Source of the DNA: Chloroflexota bacterium | GTDB lineage: Bacteria; Chloroflexota; Anaerolineae; 4572-78; J111 | NCBI GenBank assembly: GCA_016860845.1 | Contig: BOKF01000035.1 | Location: forward strand, 26,655 to 90,654 | Reading direction: 5' to 3' | DNA: 64,000 nucleotides | Shown: positions 8,794-16,746 of the stretch, in pieces | Numbering within the stretch: the first letter of the stretch is position 1 | Layout: every line of letters begins with the position of its first letter | Program-made: the position numbers and the translations under genes | The notes under the pieces: model-generated | Told to the model about the DNA's origin: nothing | Database searches by the model: none | What the model saw: the letters and a program-made list of their open reading frames with translations, nothing else

Positions 8794-10152
8794 TCAAATT
8801 AACTCCATAAATTCGCGGCGCTCCCAGGGATCAACCCGGCTGTGCCACTCGGCGGTGCCGTAATCGGGGATGACTGCTTTGGCTTTGGCAATCTCATACT
8901 CCTTGTCAACGATAAAGGTCTGCATTCCCTCGCGGGTGAGCAGGTCGAGCAGGGCCTCATCAGTGCGGAGCGCGGCCAGGGATTCCTCCAGGGTCGCCGG
9001 CGTTTTGGGTAGATCGGTCAGCTTGTAGGCATTGGTCGCAATCGGGGCCGGCGGTTCGATTTGGTTGCGAATGCCGTCCAGTCCGGCCGCCAGGCTGGCT
9101 GCTGCCACCAAATACGGGTTGCTGCTGCCGCAGGCCATGCGGTTTTCGATGTGGGTCCCCTTGCCGCGCCAGGCTTTGACTCGAATACCGACGCTGCGGT
9201 TTTCGTGGCCCCATGAGATGGTATTGGGGGCGTAACTGTTGGGTTGGTAACGCTTGGAGCAGTTGACCGTCGGGGCCAGAAAGGCGGCCAGAGCGCACGC
9301 GTGAACCAGTTGCCCACCAATGAACCAGCGGCAAAGTTGCGATAGGCCATCGGCGCTGTTCGGGTCATAAAAAACATTTTCCCCTGTTTTTTCATCCAGC
9401 AGGCTGAGATGGAAGTGACTGCCGTTGGCGCTTTTGTCAATCCAGGGCTTGGTCATCATCGTGATTAACAGGCCGTGCCTGGCCCCAATCTCCTTGAGAC
9501 CGTTTTTCCAGGTGAAAGACTGGTCGGCGGCGGCGATTCCATCAGCCGGACTGTAATTGATTTCGTATTGAGCCGGGCCCCATTCGGTGTTGCAGGTGGT
9601 AATCTCAATGCCCATCTGGGTCATGGTGCGCTGGATGTCGCGCAGAATCGGGTGGACTTCGTGTTTGAAGGTGGTCATAATCTGGTGCCCGCCGAAAATT
9701 GGCTCTTTGGTTTCGGCATTGAGCAGGTAAAATTCGTATTCATGGCCGCTGCGACAGGTAAAGCCCATCTCTTTGGCGACATCAAGAACATGCTTGAACA
9801 CATGGCGCGAAGAACCCAGGGCCGGACGGCCATCGTAGAAGTGGAGATCACCCAGGACGCGAGCCGTATGGTCGGCCCAGGGCACCACTTTAAAAGTGGA
9901 CAGGTCGGGCCGGAAGACCAGATCGGCAAAGGTCAGGTCTTCGGCATAGCCGGTGCCCTGCCAGGCCACATCGGCCTGAGCATCCCAGGTGAGCAGGTCG
10001 CTGACCATGGCCAGTCCCTTTTCCACCACCCGCTCAAAGTTGGCCAGGGCGACCAGCTTACCCCGCGAAATGCCGTTGATGTCGGGCGATTCACAGCGAA
10101 TAAACTCGATCTTGTTTTGCTCAATTATCTGCTTGACTTGGGCTAGATCCAT
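8794..10152 (-). CDS. Glutamine-synthetase-family ligase (gamma-glutamylamine synthetase candidate)
   Basis: This 452-residue protein is of the type I glutamine-synthetase fold. Metal and ATP ligands are recognisable in GHEYEFYLL, EWGPAQYEINYSP, NGSHFHLSL and ENRMACGSSNPYL. The family length and motifs fit glutamate-amine ligases such as PuuA, IpuC or GlnA4-like enzymes that join glutamate to an amine using ATP. The adenylylation-site tyrosine region of housekeeping GlnA is not evident. AAGGGA precedes the ATG. It is first in the run of catabolic genes and is followed by oxidases and a glutamine-amidotransferase-like hydrolase, the usual partners of gamma-glutamylation pathways. A true nitrogen-assimilation role cannot be excluded. 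Confidence 0.82.
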   Translation of the reverse strand: MDLAQVKQIIEQNKIEFIRCESPDINGISRGKLVALANFERVVEKGLAMVSDLLTWDAQADVAWQGTGYAEDLTFADLVFRPDLSTFKVVPWADHTARVLGDLHFYDGRPALGSSRHVFKHVLDVAKEMGFTCRSGHEYEFYLLNAETKEPIFGGHQIMTTFKHEVHPILRDIQRTMTQMGIEITTCNTEWGPAQYEINYSPADGIAAADQSFTWKNGLKEIGARHGLLITMMTKPWIDKSANGSHFHLSLLDEKTGENVFYDPNSADGLSQLCRWFIGGQLVHACALAAFLAPTVNCSKRYQPNSYAPNTISWGHENRSVGIRVKAWRGKGTHIENRMACGSSNPYLVAAASLAAGLDGIRNQIEPPAPIATNAYKLTDLPKTPATLEESLAALRTDEALLDLLTREGMQTFIVDKEYEIAKAKAVIPDYGTAEWHSRVDPWERREFMELI

Positions 10153-10178
10153 TGAGTACTATCCCTTCTTTTAGATAC

Positions 10179-10310
10179 AGGACTTGCGCATGTCATTCTG
10201 AACGGAGCGGAGCGGAGTGAAGAATCCCTCAAACATCTGCTTGCAAACGTAGGTTTTAGGGATTTTTCGCTCCTTCGTCGCTCAAAATGACATGATTTGC
10301 GTAAGTCCTG
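10179..10310. repeat. MITE-like repeat, copy B
   Basis: The ends CAGGACTTGCGCA and TGCGTAAGTCCTG form inverted repeats with one central mismatch. The interior shares GGAGTGAAGAATCCCT and AGGGATTTTTCGCTCC with copies A and C. It lies between the LacI gene and the glutamine-synthetase-like gene, so it either holds or interrupts the transcription of the catabolic genes downstream. Confidence 0.8.
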
Positions 10311-10349
10311 AGATATTTTTCACGAGTCTCACCCATTGCCCGGAATTCT

Positions 10350-10381
10350 GTAGGACACGCGAAGCGGACGACTTGTCCTAC
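10350..10381 (-). terminator. Hairpin overlapping the lacI stop codon
   Basis: GTAGGACA (10350-10357) pairs with TGTCCTAC (10374-10381). The stop codon of the LacI gene lies inside the stem. No long T-run follows, so it is a weak or dispersed-repeat-derived terminator at best. Confidence 0.4.
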
Positions 10382-11412
10382 GGTATCAACATCCCCAGCG
10401 TGGCGGTGGAACGCCGAATAACCAGGCGGTGAGACAGCGTCAGCGCCTCGTGATCAGCCAATTCATGGCTGCGCAGTTTGATCAAGCTTTCCATCCCGAT
10501 GGAGCCAAGGTCGTAGAGAGGGAGGGCTATCGTGGTCAGCGGCGGGTCAACTGCTTGAGCGGTGGCAATATCGTCAATGCCCATCAGACTGATGTCCTGC
10601 GGAACGTGGCAGCCTGCCTCGCGCAGCCCGACCAGACAGCCAATGCCCATCAGGTCGTTTGAAGCCAGAACAGCCGTCGGTTTGGCTGGCAGCGCCATGA
10701 TAGCTTCGGCCGCCCGCCGTCCCGACTCGTATTTGTAATCCCCATCAATAATCAACTCCGGCTTGAGGGGCAGTCCATGCGCTTCCAGCGCCAACTTGTA
10801 CCCGTTGAGCCGGAGCTGGGTGGTGGTCAACAAAGTGGGGCCAGAAATATAGGCAATAGAGCGATGGCCCAGGCTAATCAGGTAATGCACGGCATCCTTG
10901 ATGACCTGTTCATTGTCAACCAGCACCGAAAATGAGGAAAACAGGTGTTTGGCCAGAGATACACAGACCGCCCCCCGATTGTAAAAAGCTTCCAACGCCT
11001 GGCCGACCTGGCGGCTATATTTGTCGTCGGTCAGGCCCCCACCGGCAAAGATAACGCCATCCACCCGGTAGCTGTCGAGGGTATGCAGGTATTGCAGCTC
11101 GATCTCCGGCACCCGGTCGGAATTGCAGACAATGACCAGATAGCCGTGCCGGCGGGCCACATCTTCCACCCCCCGGACGATGGTCGCAAAATAAGGGTCC
11201 ATCGCATCGCCGATGATGACCCCGACGATGCGCGTGGCCCGGGTGACCATGGCCTGGGCCAGGGCGCTGGGCGAAAAGTTGAGCGCCTCGGCGGCCTCTA
11301 ACACCCGCGCCCGCGTCTCCTCACTGACCGGGTGGGGGCTGCCGTTCAATACCCGCGAGACGGTGGTGATGGAGACATTAGCTTTTTTGGCGACGTCAAT
11401 AATTGAGACCAT
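10378..11412 (-). CDS. LacI-family transcriptional regulator
   Basis: This 344-residue protein has the LacI helix-turn-helix at its N-terminus (IIDVAKKANVSITTVSRVLN, residues about 4-23), the hinge region, and a periplasmic-binding-protein-like ligand domain (IIGDAMDPYFATIVRGVED and onward). These proteins usually repress sugar or sugar-acid genes until a ligand binds. The gene follows a Gfo/Idh dehydrogenase gene by 83 bases in the same direction. The 18-bp perfect operator-like palindrome in front of that dehydrogenase gene (12713-12730) suggests autoregulation of a two-gene unit. A weaker site at 28445-28460 is a candidate second target. The inducer is not readable from sequence. Confidence 0.92.
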   Translation of the reverse strand: MVSIIDVAKKANVSITTVSRVLNGSPHPVSEETRARVLEAAEALNFSPSALAQAMVTRATRIVGVIIGDAMDPYFATIVRGVEDVARRHGYLVIVCNSDRVPEIELQYLHTLDSYRVDGVIFAGGGLTDDKYSRQVGQALEAFYNRGAVCVSLAKHLFSSFSVLVDNEQVIKDAVHYLISLGHRSIAYISGPTLLTTTQLRLNGYKLALEAHGLPLKPELIIDGDYKYESGRRAAEAIMALPAKPTAVLASNDLMGIGCLVGLREAGCHVPQDISLMGIDDIATAQAVDPPLTTIALPLYDLGSIGMESLIKLRSHELADHEALTLSHRLVIRRSTATLGMLIP

Positions 11413-11446
11413 AACGAACAGTTATACTTATGAGTTCTGTATTAAT

Positions 11447-11540
11447 CTGGAAGATTGGAAGATTGCCCAGAGGGTCTTTGGCTTGCAGGCTGGCTCAATG
11501 AGAATCCAACCTTCCATCCCTCCAGTCTTCCAACTCTCCT
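11447..11540. repeat. GA/CT-rich inverted repeat running into the 3' end of a Gfo/Idh gene
   Basis: CTGGAAGATTGGAAGATTG at the left faces CTTCCATCCCTCCAGTCTTCC at the right. The right arm lies inside the coding region and encodes the last residues of the dehydrogenase (LEDWRDGRLDS). Similar repeats occur at 14262, 54269 and inside the gene at 55692. It seems to have replaced or extended the original gene end. Confidence 0.55.
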
Positions 11541-12604
11541 CCGCTCTCCAGAGGCAGCTCAACGGATTTACCCCCCGCTTTAGCCGATTGGTAAGCTGCC
11601 ATCAGCACTTCGACGCCGAGCCGGGCGCTTTCCGCGTTGCTATCCGGCCTTTGCCCGGTCTCAATGGCCCGCAGCAGTTGTTGAAACGGGGTTAGACAGG
11701 TGTATCCGGCCAGATATTCCTCCAATGGAATCTGAGCGCCATTATAAATCAGGGTGTTTTGGAAAGGCAGTACGGTCAGGTTGTGCTGCTCAAACTGCAT
11801 TTCCAGCACGTTGTGCCAGTTGCGCGGATTGAGCGCCTCGGCCACATCCATCGAGGGCAGGGTTTGGAGCGGTTGTTTGCCGCTGGCCAGGACGGCAAAA
11901 AAATCGCCGTAATCAGCAATCACCTGGCCAAAATTTTCAACGCCGGCCTCGTGGTAAATGTCCCAGTAACTTGTACTTTTGGCCTGGATAGATTGGGGCC
12001 GACCCCACAACCCGATCATATAATCAACCGTGTAGCAGCCCAGGTTGGTCAGTTCACCGCCCCCGGATTTTGAGGGAGGATCGAGCCGTTCCGGCCAAAC
12101 CAACGCCAAGGGAAAATCGGTGGAAAAGGTAAAGGTAAAGGTGTGGGTATAGTTGATCGGGCGGCCATACCGGCCTGCTCTAACTTCGTCGAGAAGCTTG
12201 GCCGTGACCGGGTTGAAGCGGACAATGACCGGAATATCGTAGACCAGTTGAATCCGGCTTGCGGCCACAGCCTTTTCAATTCTCCAGGCTGAGTCGAGAC
12301 TTTCGGCCATCGGTTTGTTGAGGAAGATATGCTTGCCGGCCTGGGCGGCTTTTTCCACCCAACCAGCCTTTTCATGAGGGGAACAAGCCAGGGCGATGAT
12401 GTCAATGTGGGGGTTAGCCAACAGCGCTTCTGCAGCCGGCTCCAACTCCAGGCCAATAGCGGTTGACAATCCGGCCGTACGGCGCGGGTCTTCTTCCCAG
12501 CCGGCGACAATCTTGGCTGCCGGCTCCTGCTTCAAGGCAAAAGCCACAAACTCGCCGTGGGTGCAGCAGTTCCCTAAAATGCCGACGCTGTATTGTTTGG
12601 ACAC
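11495..12604 (-). CDS. Gfo/Idh/MocA-family oxidoreductase
   Basis: This protein of about 369 residues has an N-terminal Rossmann segment (YSVGILGNCCTHGEFVAFAL), the family's substrate-contact motif in LNKPMAES (the EKP-like position is NKP) and an alpha/beta C-terminal domain. It is a probable NAD(P)-dependent sugar or inositol-type dehydrogenase. I choose the GTG at 12604, because GGAAGG lies at the right distance before it; an ATG five codons earlier would contain that site. The last dozen or so residues (around ELEDWRDGRL) come from a dispersed inverted repeat and are unlikely to be ancestral. It is the first gene after the LacI operator and precedes the LacI gene. Confidence 0.85.
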   Translation of the reverse strand: MSKQYSVGILGNCCTHGEFVAFALKQEPAAKIVAGWEEDPRRTAGLSTAIGLELEPAAEALLANPHIDIIALACSPHEKAGWVEKAAQAGKHIFLNKPMAESLDSAWRIEKAVAASRIQLVYDIPVIVRFNPVTAKLLDEVRAGRYGRPINYTHTFTFTFSTDFPLALVWPERLDPPSKSGGGELTNLGCYTVDYMIGLWGRPQSIQAKSTSYWDIYHEAGVENFGQVIADYGDFFAVLASGKQPLQTLPSMDVAEALNPRNWHNVLEMQFEQHNLTVLPFQNTLIYNGAQIPLEEYLAGYTCLTPFQQLLRAIETGQRPDSNAESARLGVEVLMAAYQSAKAGGKSVELPLESGGELEDWRDGRLDSH

Positions 12605-12712
12605 TGTGTAACCTTCCATTCCGGTCTAGCCGGAATCGTCCCAAGGATGATTTTTGACCAAACAAGCTAGATTTGACGGTTGAAGTAAAAAAAGAAGCGA
12701 GGAAAAGGTTTT

Positions 12713-12730
12713 CTGGAAAACGTTTTCCAG
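12713..12730. promoter_or_regulatory. LacI-family operator, 18-bp perfect palindrome
   Basis: CTGGAAAACGTTTTCCAG is perfectly symmetric and has the AAACGTTT core typical of LacI/GalR-family operators. It directly abuts the -10 box of the minus-strand promoter at 12731-12759, so binding would block initiation. The LacI regulator encoded in the same unit is the obvious binder. Confidence 0.88.
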
Positions 12731-12759
12731 ATATTAGCACGATCAAGCAACACTGTCAA
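12731..12759 (-). promoter_or_regulatory. Sigma70-type promoter for the Gfo/Idh-lacI unit
   Basis: On the minus strand TTGACA (12759-12754), a 17-bp spacer and TAATAT (12736-12731) give a near-consensus vegetative promoter. The LacI-type operator begins at the next base downstream. The 5' leader to the GTG start would be about 120 bases. Confidence 0.85.
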
Positions 12760-13127
12760 ATTGAGGATCAGGCCCAAATCCAGCAATCCTTTTACGTCTA
12801 CACCGGTAAGGTTTTGTTGATCAATGGCGAAGGTAAGCCAGAACGAACCACTGTGATTTTGGTCAAGGAGAATTTGGGGTTTTAGAGCGTGCTTTTTGAA
12901 CGCAGGACAAGGGGCTTCTTAGATGAACAAAAAGATTGACAGCATTGGCAGCCGCGTTTATCATTATTATCTGCTAAGGAGTGTTCACGAGCCAGAGTAC
13001 GCCGCCGATAATGAACATGGCGTCCAAAGCTTGCTTTGGTTTTTGGCACGCAAGCGCAAGGTTTGCACTCCAGTCTATTTACGAGGAGCATTCACTAGCC
13101 CTTGACACGCCGTCGAAGATGAAATTT

Positions 13128-13189
13128 GGGGAACTCAGAGGGTCTCAGCGGAACTCCCCACGAGTTCCCCCAAGCTCCCTTGAGTTCCC
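13128..13189. repeat. Nested inverted repeats in the leader of the luciferase-like gene
   Basis: Outer arms GGGGAACTC (13128-13136) and GAGTTCCC (13182-13189) enclose a second hairpin with arms GGAACTC (13150-13156) and GAGTTCC (13162-13168). All four units share the same seven bases. The array ends about 15 bases before the ribosome-binding site at 13204, so it may shape the 5' leader. Confidence 0.55.
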
Positions 13190-13214
13190 ACCGGTTATTT
13201 ATGTAAGGATGATG

Positions 13215-14261
13215 ATGTTTGAACTTGGCCTCTATTCTTTTGTTGAGCTAACCCCCGATCCGGTGACGGGGGCGATGATCAGCCCGGCCCAGCGCATGCG
13301 CAACCTGCTTGAAACCATTGAGCTGGCCGATCAGGTGGGTCTGGATGTTTTTGGAGTCGGCGAGCACCACCGCCCCGACTTCATTGCCTCGGCTCCGCTG
13401 GTCATCCTGGGCGCAGCGGCGGCCCGCACCCGGTCCATCCGCCTCTCAACGGCAGTCACCGTGCTTAGTTCGGATGACCCGGTCCGGGTCTTTCAGGATT
13501 TTGCCACCCTGGATCTGATTTCCAACGGCCGGGCCGAGATCATGGCCGGGCGCGGCTCGTTTATCGAGTCTTTCCCGCTCTTTGGCTATGATCTGCACGA
13601 CTACGACAGCCTCTTTACCGAAAAGCTGGAGCTGCTCCTGAAAATCCGCGAATCGGAAAAGATTACCTGGTCTGGCCGCCATCGCCCCCCCTTGAACGAT
13701 CTGGGCGTCTATCCCCGCCCGGTGCAGGAAAAGCTGCCCATCTGGGTGGCGGTCGGCGGCACGCCGGAGTCGGTGGTGCGCGCTGCCAGCCTCGGCTTAC
13801 CCATGGCCCTGGCCATCATCGGCGGCATGCCCGAACGCTTTGCACCTTTCATCCAGCTCTACCGGGAAGCGGCGCGTCAGGCCGGCCGTGACCCGGCTCA
13901 CCTGCCGTTGAGCATCAATTCGCACGGCTTTATCGCCGACACGGCCCAGCAGGCCGTTGACGCTTACTATCCCTCGGCAGTGGTGGTGATGAATAAGATT
14001 GGCCGCGAGCGCGGCTGGCCGCCCGCCACCCGCCAGCAACTCGAAGCGGGACGGATGCTGCGGGGGGCCGACTTTGTGGGCAGCCCGGCTGAAATCATCG
14101 AGAAGATTCTGTTCCAGCACGAGATTTTTGGGCATCAGCGGCTGCTGCTGCAACTCGGCGTGGGGACAATTGAGCACGCCAAAGTGATGCACGCTATTGA
14201 GCTGTTCGGCACGCAGGTTGCGCCCGTTGTCCGCGAGGAGATTGCCCGGCGCGGCGGATAG
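13215..14261 (+). CDS. LLM-class (luciferase-like) flavin-dependent oxidoreductase
   Basis: This protein of about 348 residues has the bacterial-luciferase-like TIM barrel: [12 protein letters not shown] at the start, then [30 protein letters not shown] and [10 protein letters not shown]. It uses reduced flavin to oxygenate or reduce an unknown substrate. Of three consecutive ATG codons at 13209-13217 I choose the third, since TAAGG (13204-13208) would otherwise touch the start. The enzyme faces the LacI-controlled unit across a shared intergenic region and is convergent with the M20 peptidase. Light production is not implied. Confidence 0.87.
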   Translation: MFELGLYSFVELTPDPVTGAMISPAQRMRNLLETIELADQVGLDVFGVGEHHRPDFIASAPLVILGAAAARTRSIRLSTAVTVLSSDDPVRVFQDFATLDLISNGRAEIMAGRGSFIESFPLFGYDLHDYDSLFTEKLELLLKIRESEKITWSGRHRPPLNDLGVYPRPVQEKLPIWVAVGGTPESVVRAASLGLPMALAIIGGMPERFAPFIQLYREAARQAGRDPAHLPLSINSHGFIADTAQQAVDAYYPSAVVVMNKIGRERGWPPATRQQLEAGRMLRGADFVGSPAEIIEKILFQHEIFGHQRLLLQLGVGTIEHAKVMHAIELFGTQVAPVVREEIARRGG

Positions 14262-14321
14262 GAAGGTTGGAAGGTGGGAGGGTTGGTCAAGAGCTTCCAG
14301 CCTTCCCACCTCCAGCCCTCC
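14262..14321. repeat. GA/CT-rich inverted repeat between convergent genes
   Basis: GGAAGGTTGGAAGGTGGGAG on the left is matched by CCAGCCTTCCCACC and TCCAGCCCTCC on the right. It begins at the luciferase-like gene's stop codon and could act as a terminator-like structure for that gene. It belongs to the same family as the repeats at 11447, 54269 and 56923. Confidence 0.6.
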
Positions 14322-14354
14322 AGGCTGATTACTTATCTTTAAAATCAAATTCCC

Positions 14355-15677
14355 TTACACCACCCCGCACCAATCTACCAGAGTCAAGGCCAGCACCTTG
14401 GTCACATGGAGCAAATCAGCCAGCGGCACAAACTCGGCCGAGGTGTGGGCCTGGGCCAGGTCGCCGGGACCGTAGAGACAGCCGGGGATGCCCTGCCCGG
14501 CAAACCAGGCCAGGTCGGTGACGGCGACAAAGCCGGAATAGTTTGGCTGGCCGACTACGGCCTGGTAAGCTTGGGCGAGGCTCTGGATGACCGGATGCTC
14601 GACCGCCGTATTGACCGGGGGGAAAGAAACACCGGAAATGCCCCACTCAATCTCCGGCGGATGGTCGCGCAGCCACGGATCGGCCTGAGCGACCCGATGA
14701 ATATAATCTTCAAACTCCGCCCGGACGTCTTCGGTGCGCTCACTAGGCAGGTACTTCAAGCTCAACAGGGTTGAGCAGTAATCCGGGAAGGTCGAAGGGC
14801 TGCCGATCAAATTGGGCATGCCGTCTTTGCCACCGCCGGTGCCGCCCAGCACAACGCCGATGTTGATCGTCGTGATCCCTTTGGGCATTAGCGGGTGGAC
14901 CTTATACACCCCCCAATATCGCTCTAACTCCTGCACCACCGCCAGCAGTTTCAGCATCTTCTCAATTGCATTGACCGCCGTTCCCTGTCCCCCTGCGTGA
15001 ACCGAGAGGTAGCGCTTGGCCGTATGACCCGCTACGCCCCTGACAACAACCCGCAGCCACTCGACGCCCCCTTCGACCGGCTGGATATAGCCGCCGGTCG
15101 GCTCGGTCACAATCACAGCATCGGCCTTGTACCCGCGGGCCAGGGTTTGCCGGGTGCCAGGCCCGCCGACTTCCTCATCCACCACCGTCTCGACCAGCAC
15201 ATCCCCCTTCAGCCGCAGCCCGGCCCGGCGCACCGCGGCGACAGCGGCAATCATCGCCGCAATCCCGCCCTTCATATCGCATGTCCCCCGACCCCACATT
15301 TTGCCGTCATGGATCTCGCCGACCCAGGGGTCGTGAGGCCACTGGCTGGGATCACCGGCAGGGACGACATCAATGTGGCCGTTCAGGATCAAGGAGCGCC
15401 CACTGCCGGAGCCGGGTAAGGTTGCGACCAGGTCGGGACGCTTGGGGAATACTTCCCAGGTGTCCACGGCCATGCCCAGACCTTTAAGTTTAGCAGCAAT
15501 AAAAGCCTGGCATTCCGCTTCAGCCCCCGGCTCGACGTTGACCAAATTTGGATTCTCCGTCCGAAAGTTGACCAGCTCGCGCAGAAAGGACACCGTGTCG
15601 TCAGCGCCGGCCTCGACCTCCTCAAGCACGGCCTGGGCTACCTGCGCCGGGACTCCCGCTGTATTTTCCTGGGTCAT
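14355..15677 (-). CDS. M20-family metallopeptidase (ArgE/DapE/ACY1/CPG2 type)
   Basis: This 440-residue protein has the di-zinc hydrolase motifs of the family: LNGHIDVVPAGD (His and catalytic Asp), RGTCDMKGG (bridging Asp) and VVDEEVGGPGT (general-base Glu and metal ligand). It hydrolyses an N-acyl amino acid, dipeptide or related amide in the cytoplasm. I choose the ATG at 15677 because AGGGAG lies about eight bases before it; an upstream ATG would add 19 residues with no family support. The exact substrate cannot be told from sequence. An amidohydrolase gene lies just upstream in the same direction. Confidence 0.9.
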   Translation of the reverse strand: MTQENTAGVPAQVAQAVLEEVEAGADDTVSFLRELVNFRTENPNLVNVEPGAEAECQAFIAAKLKGLGMAVDTWEVFPKRPDLVATLPGSGSGRSLILNGHIDVVPAGDPSQWPHDPWVGEIHDGKMWGRGTCDMKGGIAAMIAAVAAVRRAGLRLKGDVLVETVVDEEVGGPGTRQTLARGYKADAVIVTEPTGGYIQPVEGGVEWLRVVVRGVAGHTAKRYLSVHAGGQGTAVNAIEKMLKLLAVVQELERYWGVYKVHPLMPKGITTINIGVVLGGTGGGKDGMPNLIGSPSTFPDYCSTLLSLKYLPSERTEDVRAEFEDYIHRVAQADPWLRDHPPEIEWGISGVSFPPVNTAVEHPVIQSLAQAYQAVVGQPNYSGFVAVTDLAWFAGQGIPGCLYGPGDLAQAHTSAEFVPLADLLHVTKVLALTLVDWCGVV

Positions 15678-15755
15678 ACTTAACTCCCTTTCTTCCTGTC
15701 TTTCAATGGTTTTTGTTTGAGGCTGAGAACACACAAGTGTAGAAGTTCATAAACC

Positions 15756-15787
15756 CAGGAGTGAAAAAGTGCACTTTTTCACTCCTG
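15756..15787. repeat. 32-bp perfect palindrome upstream of the M20 peptidase gene
   Basis: Each half reads CAGGAGTGAAAAAGTG inward to the dyad between 15771 and 15772. It shares GGAGTG ends and an AAAGTGCACTTT core with the palindrome at 5859-5888. It lies in the 142-base gap between the amidohydrolase and peptidase genes. Confidence 0.8.
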
Positions 15788-15805
15788 CTCTGAAAAGTCA
15801 TACCC

Positions 15806-16663
15806 TTACAGATTTTCAGAGATAACTTCACCCAACAAAGTCAAGAGGTTCCCCCCTTCGATGCGCTCACGATCTGTGTCACTCAAAAAGGGCATCGCTT
15901 GAAAGAGACTAAAGGTTTGTGGAAAACTCAACCACTCCAAGCTCGGGCTAAAATCCGATCCCCACAGCAAGCGGGTCGAGCCGAAGGCCGCCACCAAAGC
16001 CTCGACGTAGGGCCAGGCCGCCCGGTGCGGATAATCATAACCGGGCTGGGTCAGGGCGTAGAAACCACTCAATTTGACATGGACGCCGGGGAAGCGGGCC
16101 AGGGCCAGCACATCCCTTAAAGCTTGCCGGGCCGTTGCTGCGTCCGGCGCAGTTGAAATCGCCGGAGGCAAGCCCAGGTGCGAGACCAACAGCCGTAGCT
16201 CGGGCTGGCGCTCCAGCACCGGCAGCCAGGCCGTCCAGTGTTCGCCGCGAGAATTCACGCTGATCAGCCAGCGCTGCCGGACCAGCCAGCCCCACACCTC
16301 ATCCGAGACCTGCCCCAGAGAGGCAGTCTGCTGCGGGTTGAAGAGGTACAAACTCAGCCCGGCGAATGACTCCCGCTGCCACGTTTCCAGGGCAGCCATC
16401 TCCAAATTCGCCGGTTCAGGCACAAAAGCCAGGGGTCTTAGCCAGGAGTGGCTGGCCGCCAATTGGCTCAAATAACGATTATTGCCGCCCGCCCATTCTT
16501 CGGCTTCGTAACCGACAGCCAGGACCTGCTGCACCTCGTACTGCTGGGCCAATCCCTGGTAGAGGGTGACTTCATCCGGCCGGATGCGGCGGCAATTTTC
16601 GGGCAGCAGGGCCACATAACCGGCATGGAAAAAATGGGCGTGCGCGTCGGCGCGGTTTGGCAT
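15806..16663 (-). CDS. Amidohydrolase-family (TIM-barrel) metal-dependent hydrolase
   Basis: This 285-residue protein starts with MPNRADAHAHFF, giving the HxH metal-binding motif of amidohydrolase-2 (ACMSD/dicarboxylate lactonase-like) proteins. It ends with LLWGSDFSPSLEW, which contains the conserved late Asp. LVSHLGLPP supplies another expected His. It probably hydrolyses or decarboxylates a small organic acid or lactone. AGGAGAG precedes the ATG. It may form a unit with the M20 peptidase gene downstream, separated by the 32-bp palindrome. Confidence 0.8.
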   Translation of the reverse strand: MPNRADAHAHFFHAGYVALLPENCRRIRPDEVTLYQGLAQQYEVQQVLAVGYEAEEWAGGNNRYLSQLAASHSWLRPLAFVPEPANLEMAALETWQRESFAGLSLYLFNPQQTASLGQVSDEVWGWLVRQRWLISVNSRGEHWTAWLPVLERQPELRLLVSHLGLPPAISTAPDAATARQALRDVLALARFPGVHVKLSGFYALTQPGYDYPHRAAWPYVEALVAAFGSTRLLWGSDFSPSLEWLSFPQTFSLFQAMPFLSDTDRERIEGGNLLTLLGEVISENL

Positions 16664-16746
16664 AAAATACTCTCCTGAAAATAGATCGGCGATGGGAGGC
16701 CGGGGACAGATGATAACCGTGATGTAATTCTATGAGGGGCGAAGGG

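Larger units (their letters stand above)
12605..13214. other. 610-bp intergenic region with divergent control signals
   Basis: This gap separates the leftward Gfo/Idh-lacI unit from the rightward luciferase-like gene. It contains a near-consensus minus-strand promoter, an 18-bp LacI-type operator and a nested GGAACTC/GAGTTCC inverted repeat just before the luciferase-like gene. A plus-strand open frame at 12673-12885 has no recognisable domain and overlaps the operator, so I do not call it a gene. Confidence 0.7.

Noticed and set aside
12673..12885. A 70-codon plus-strand frame in the intergenic region
   Set aside because: It overlaps the LacI operator and promoter, has no ribosome-binding site and no recognisable domain.
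13215..14261. Luciferase-like protein as evidence for bioluminescence
   Set aside because: No luxCDE-type genes or second luciferase subunit are present; most family members are ordinary flavin-dependent oxidoreductases.
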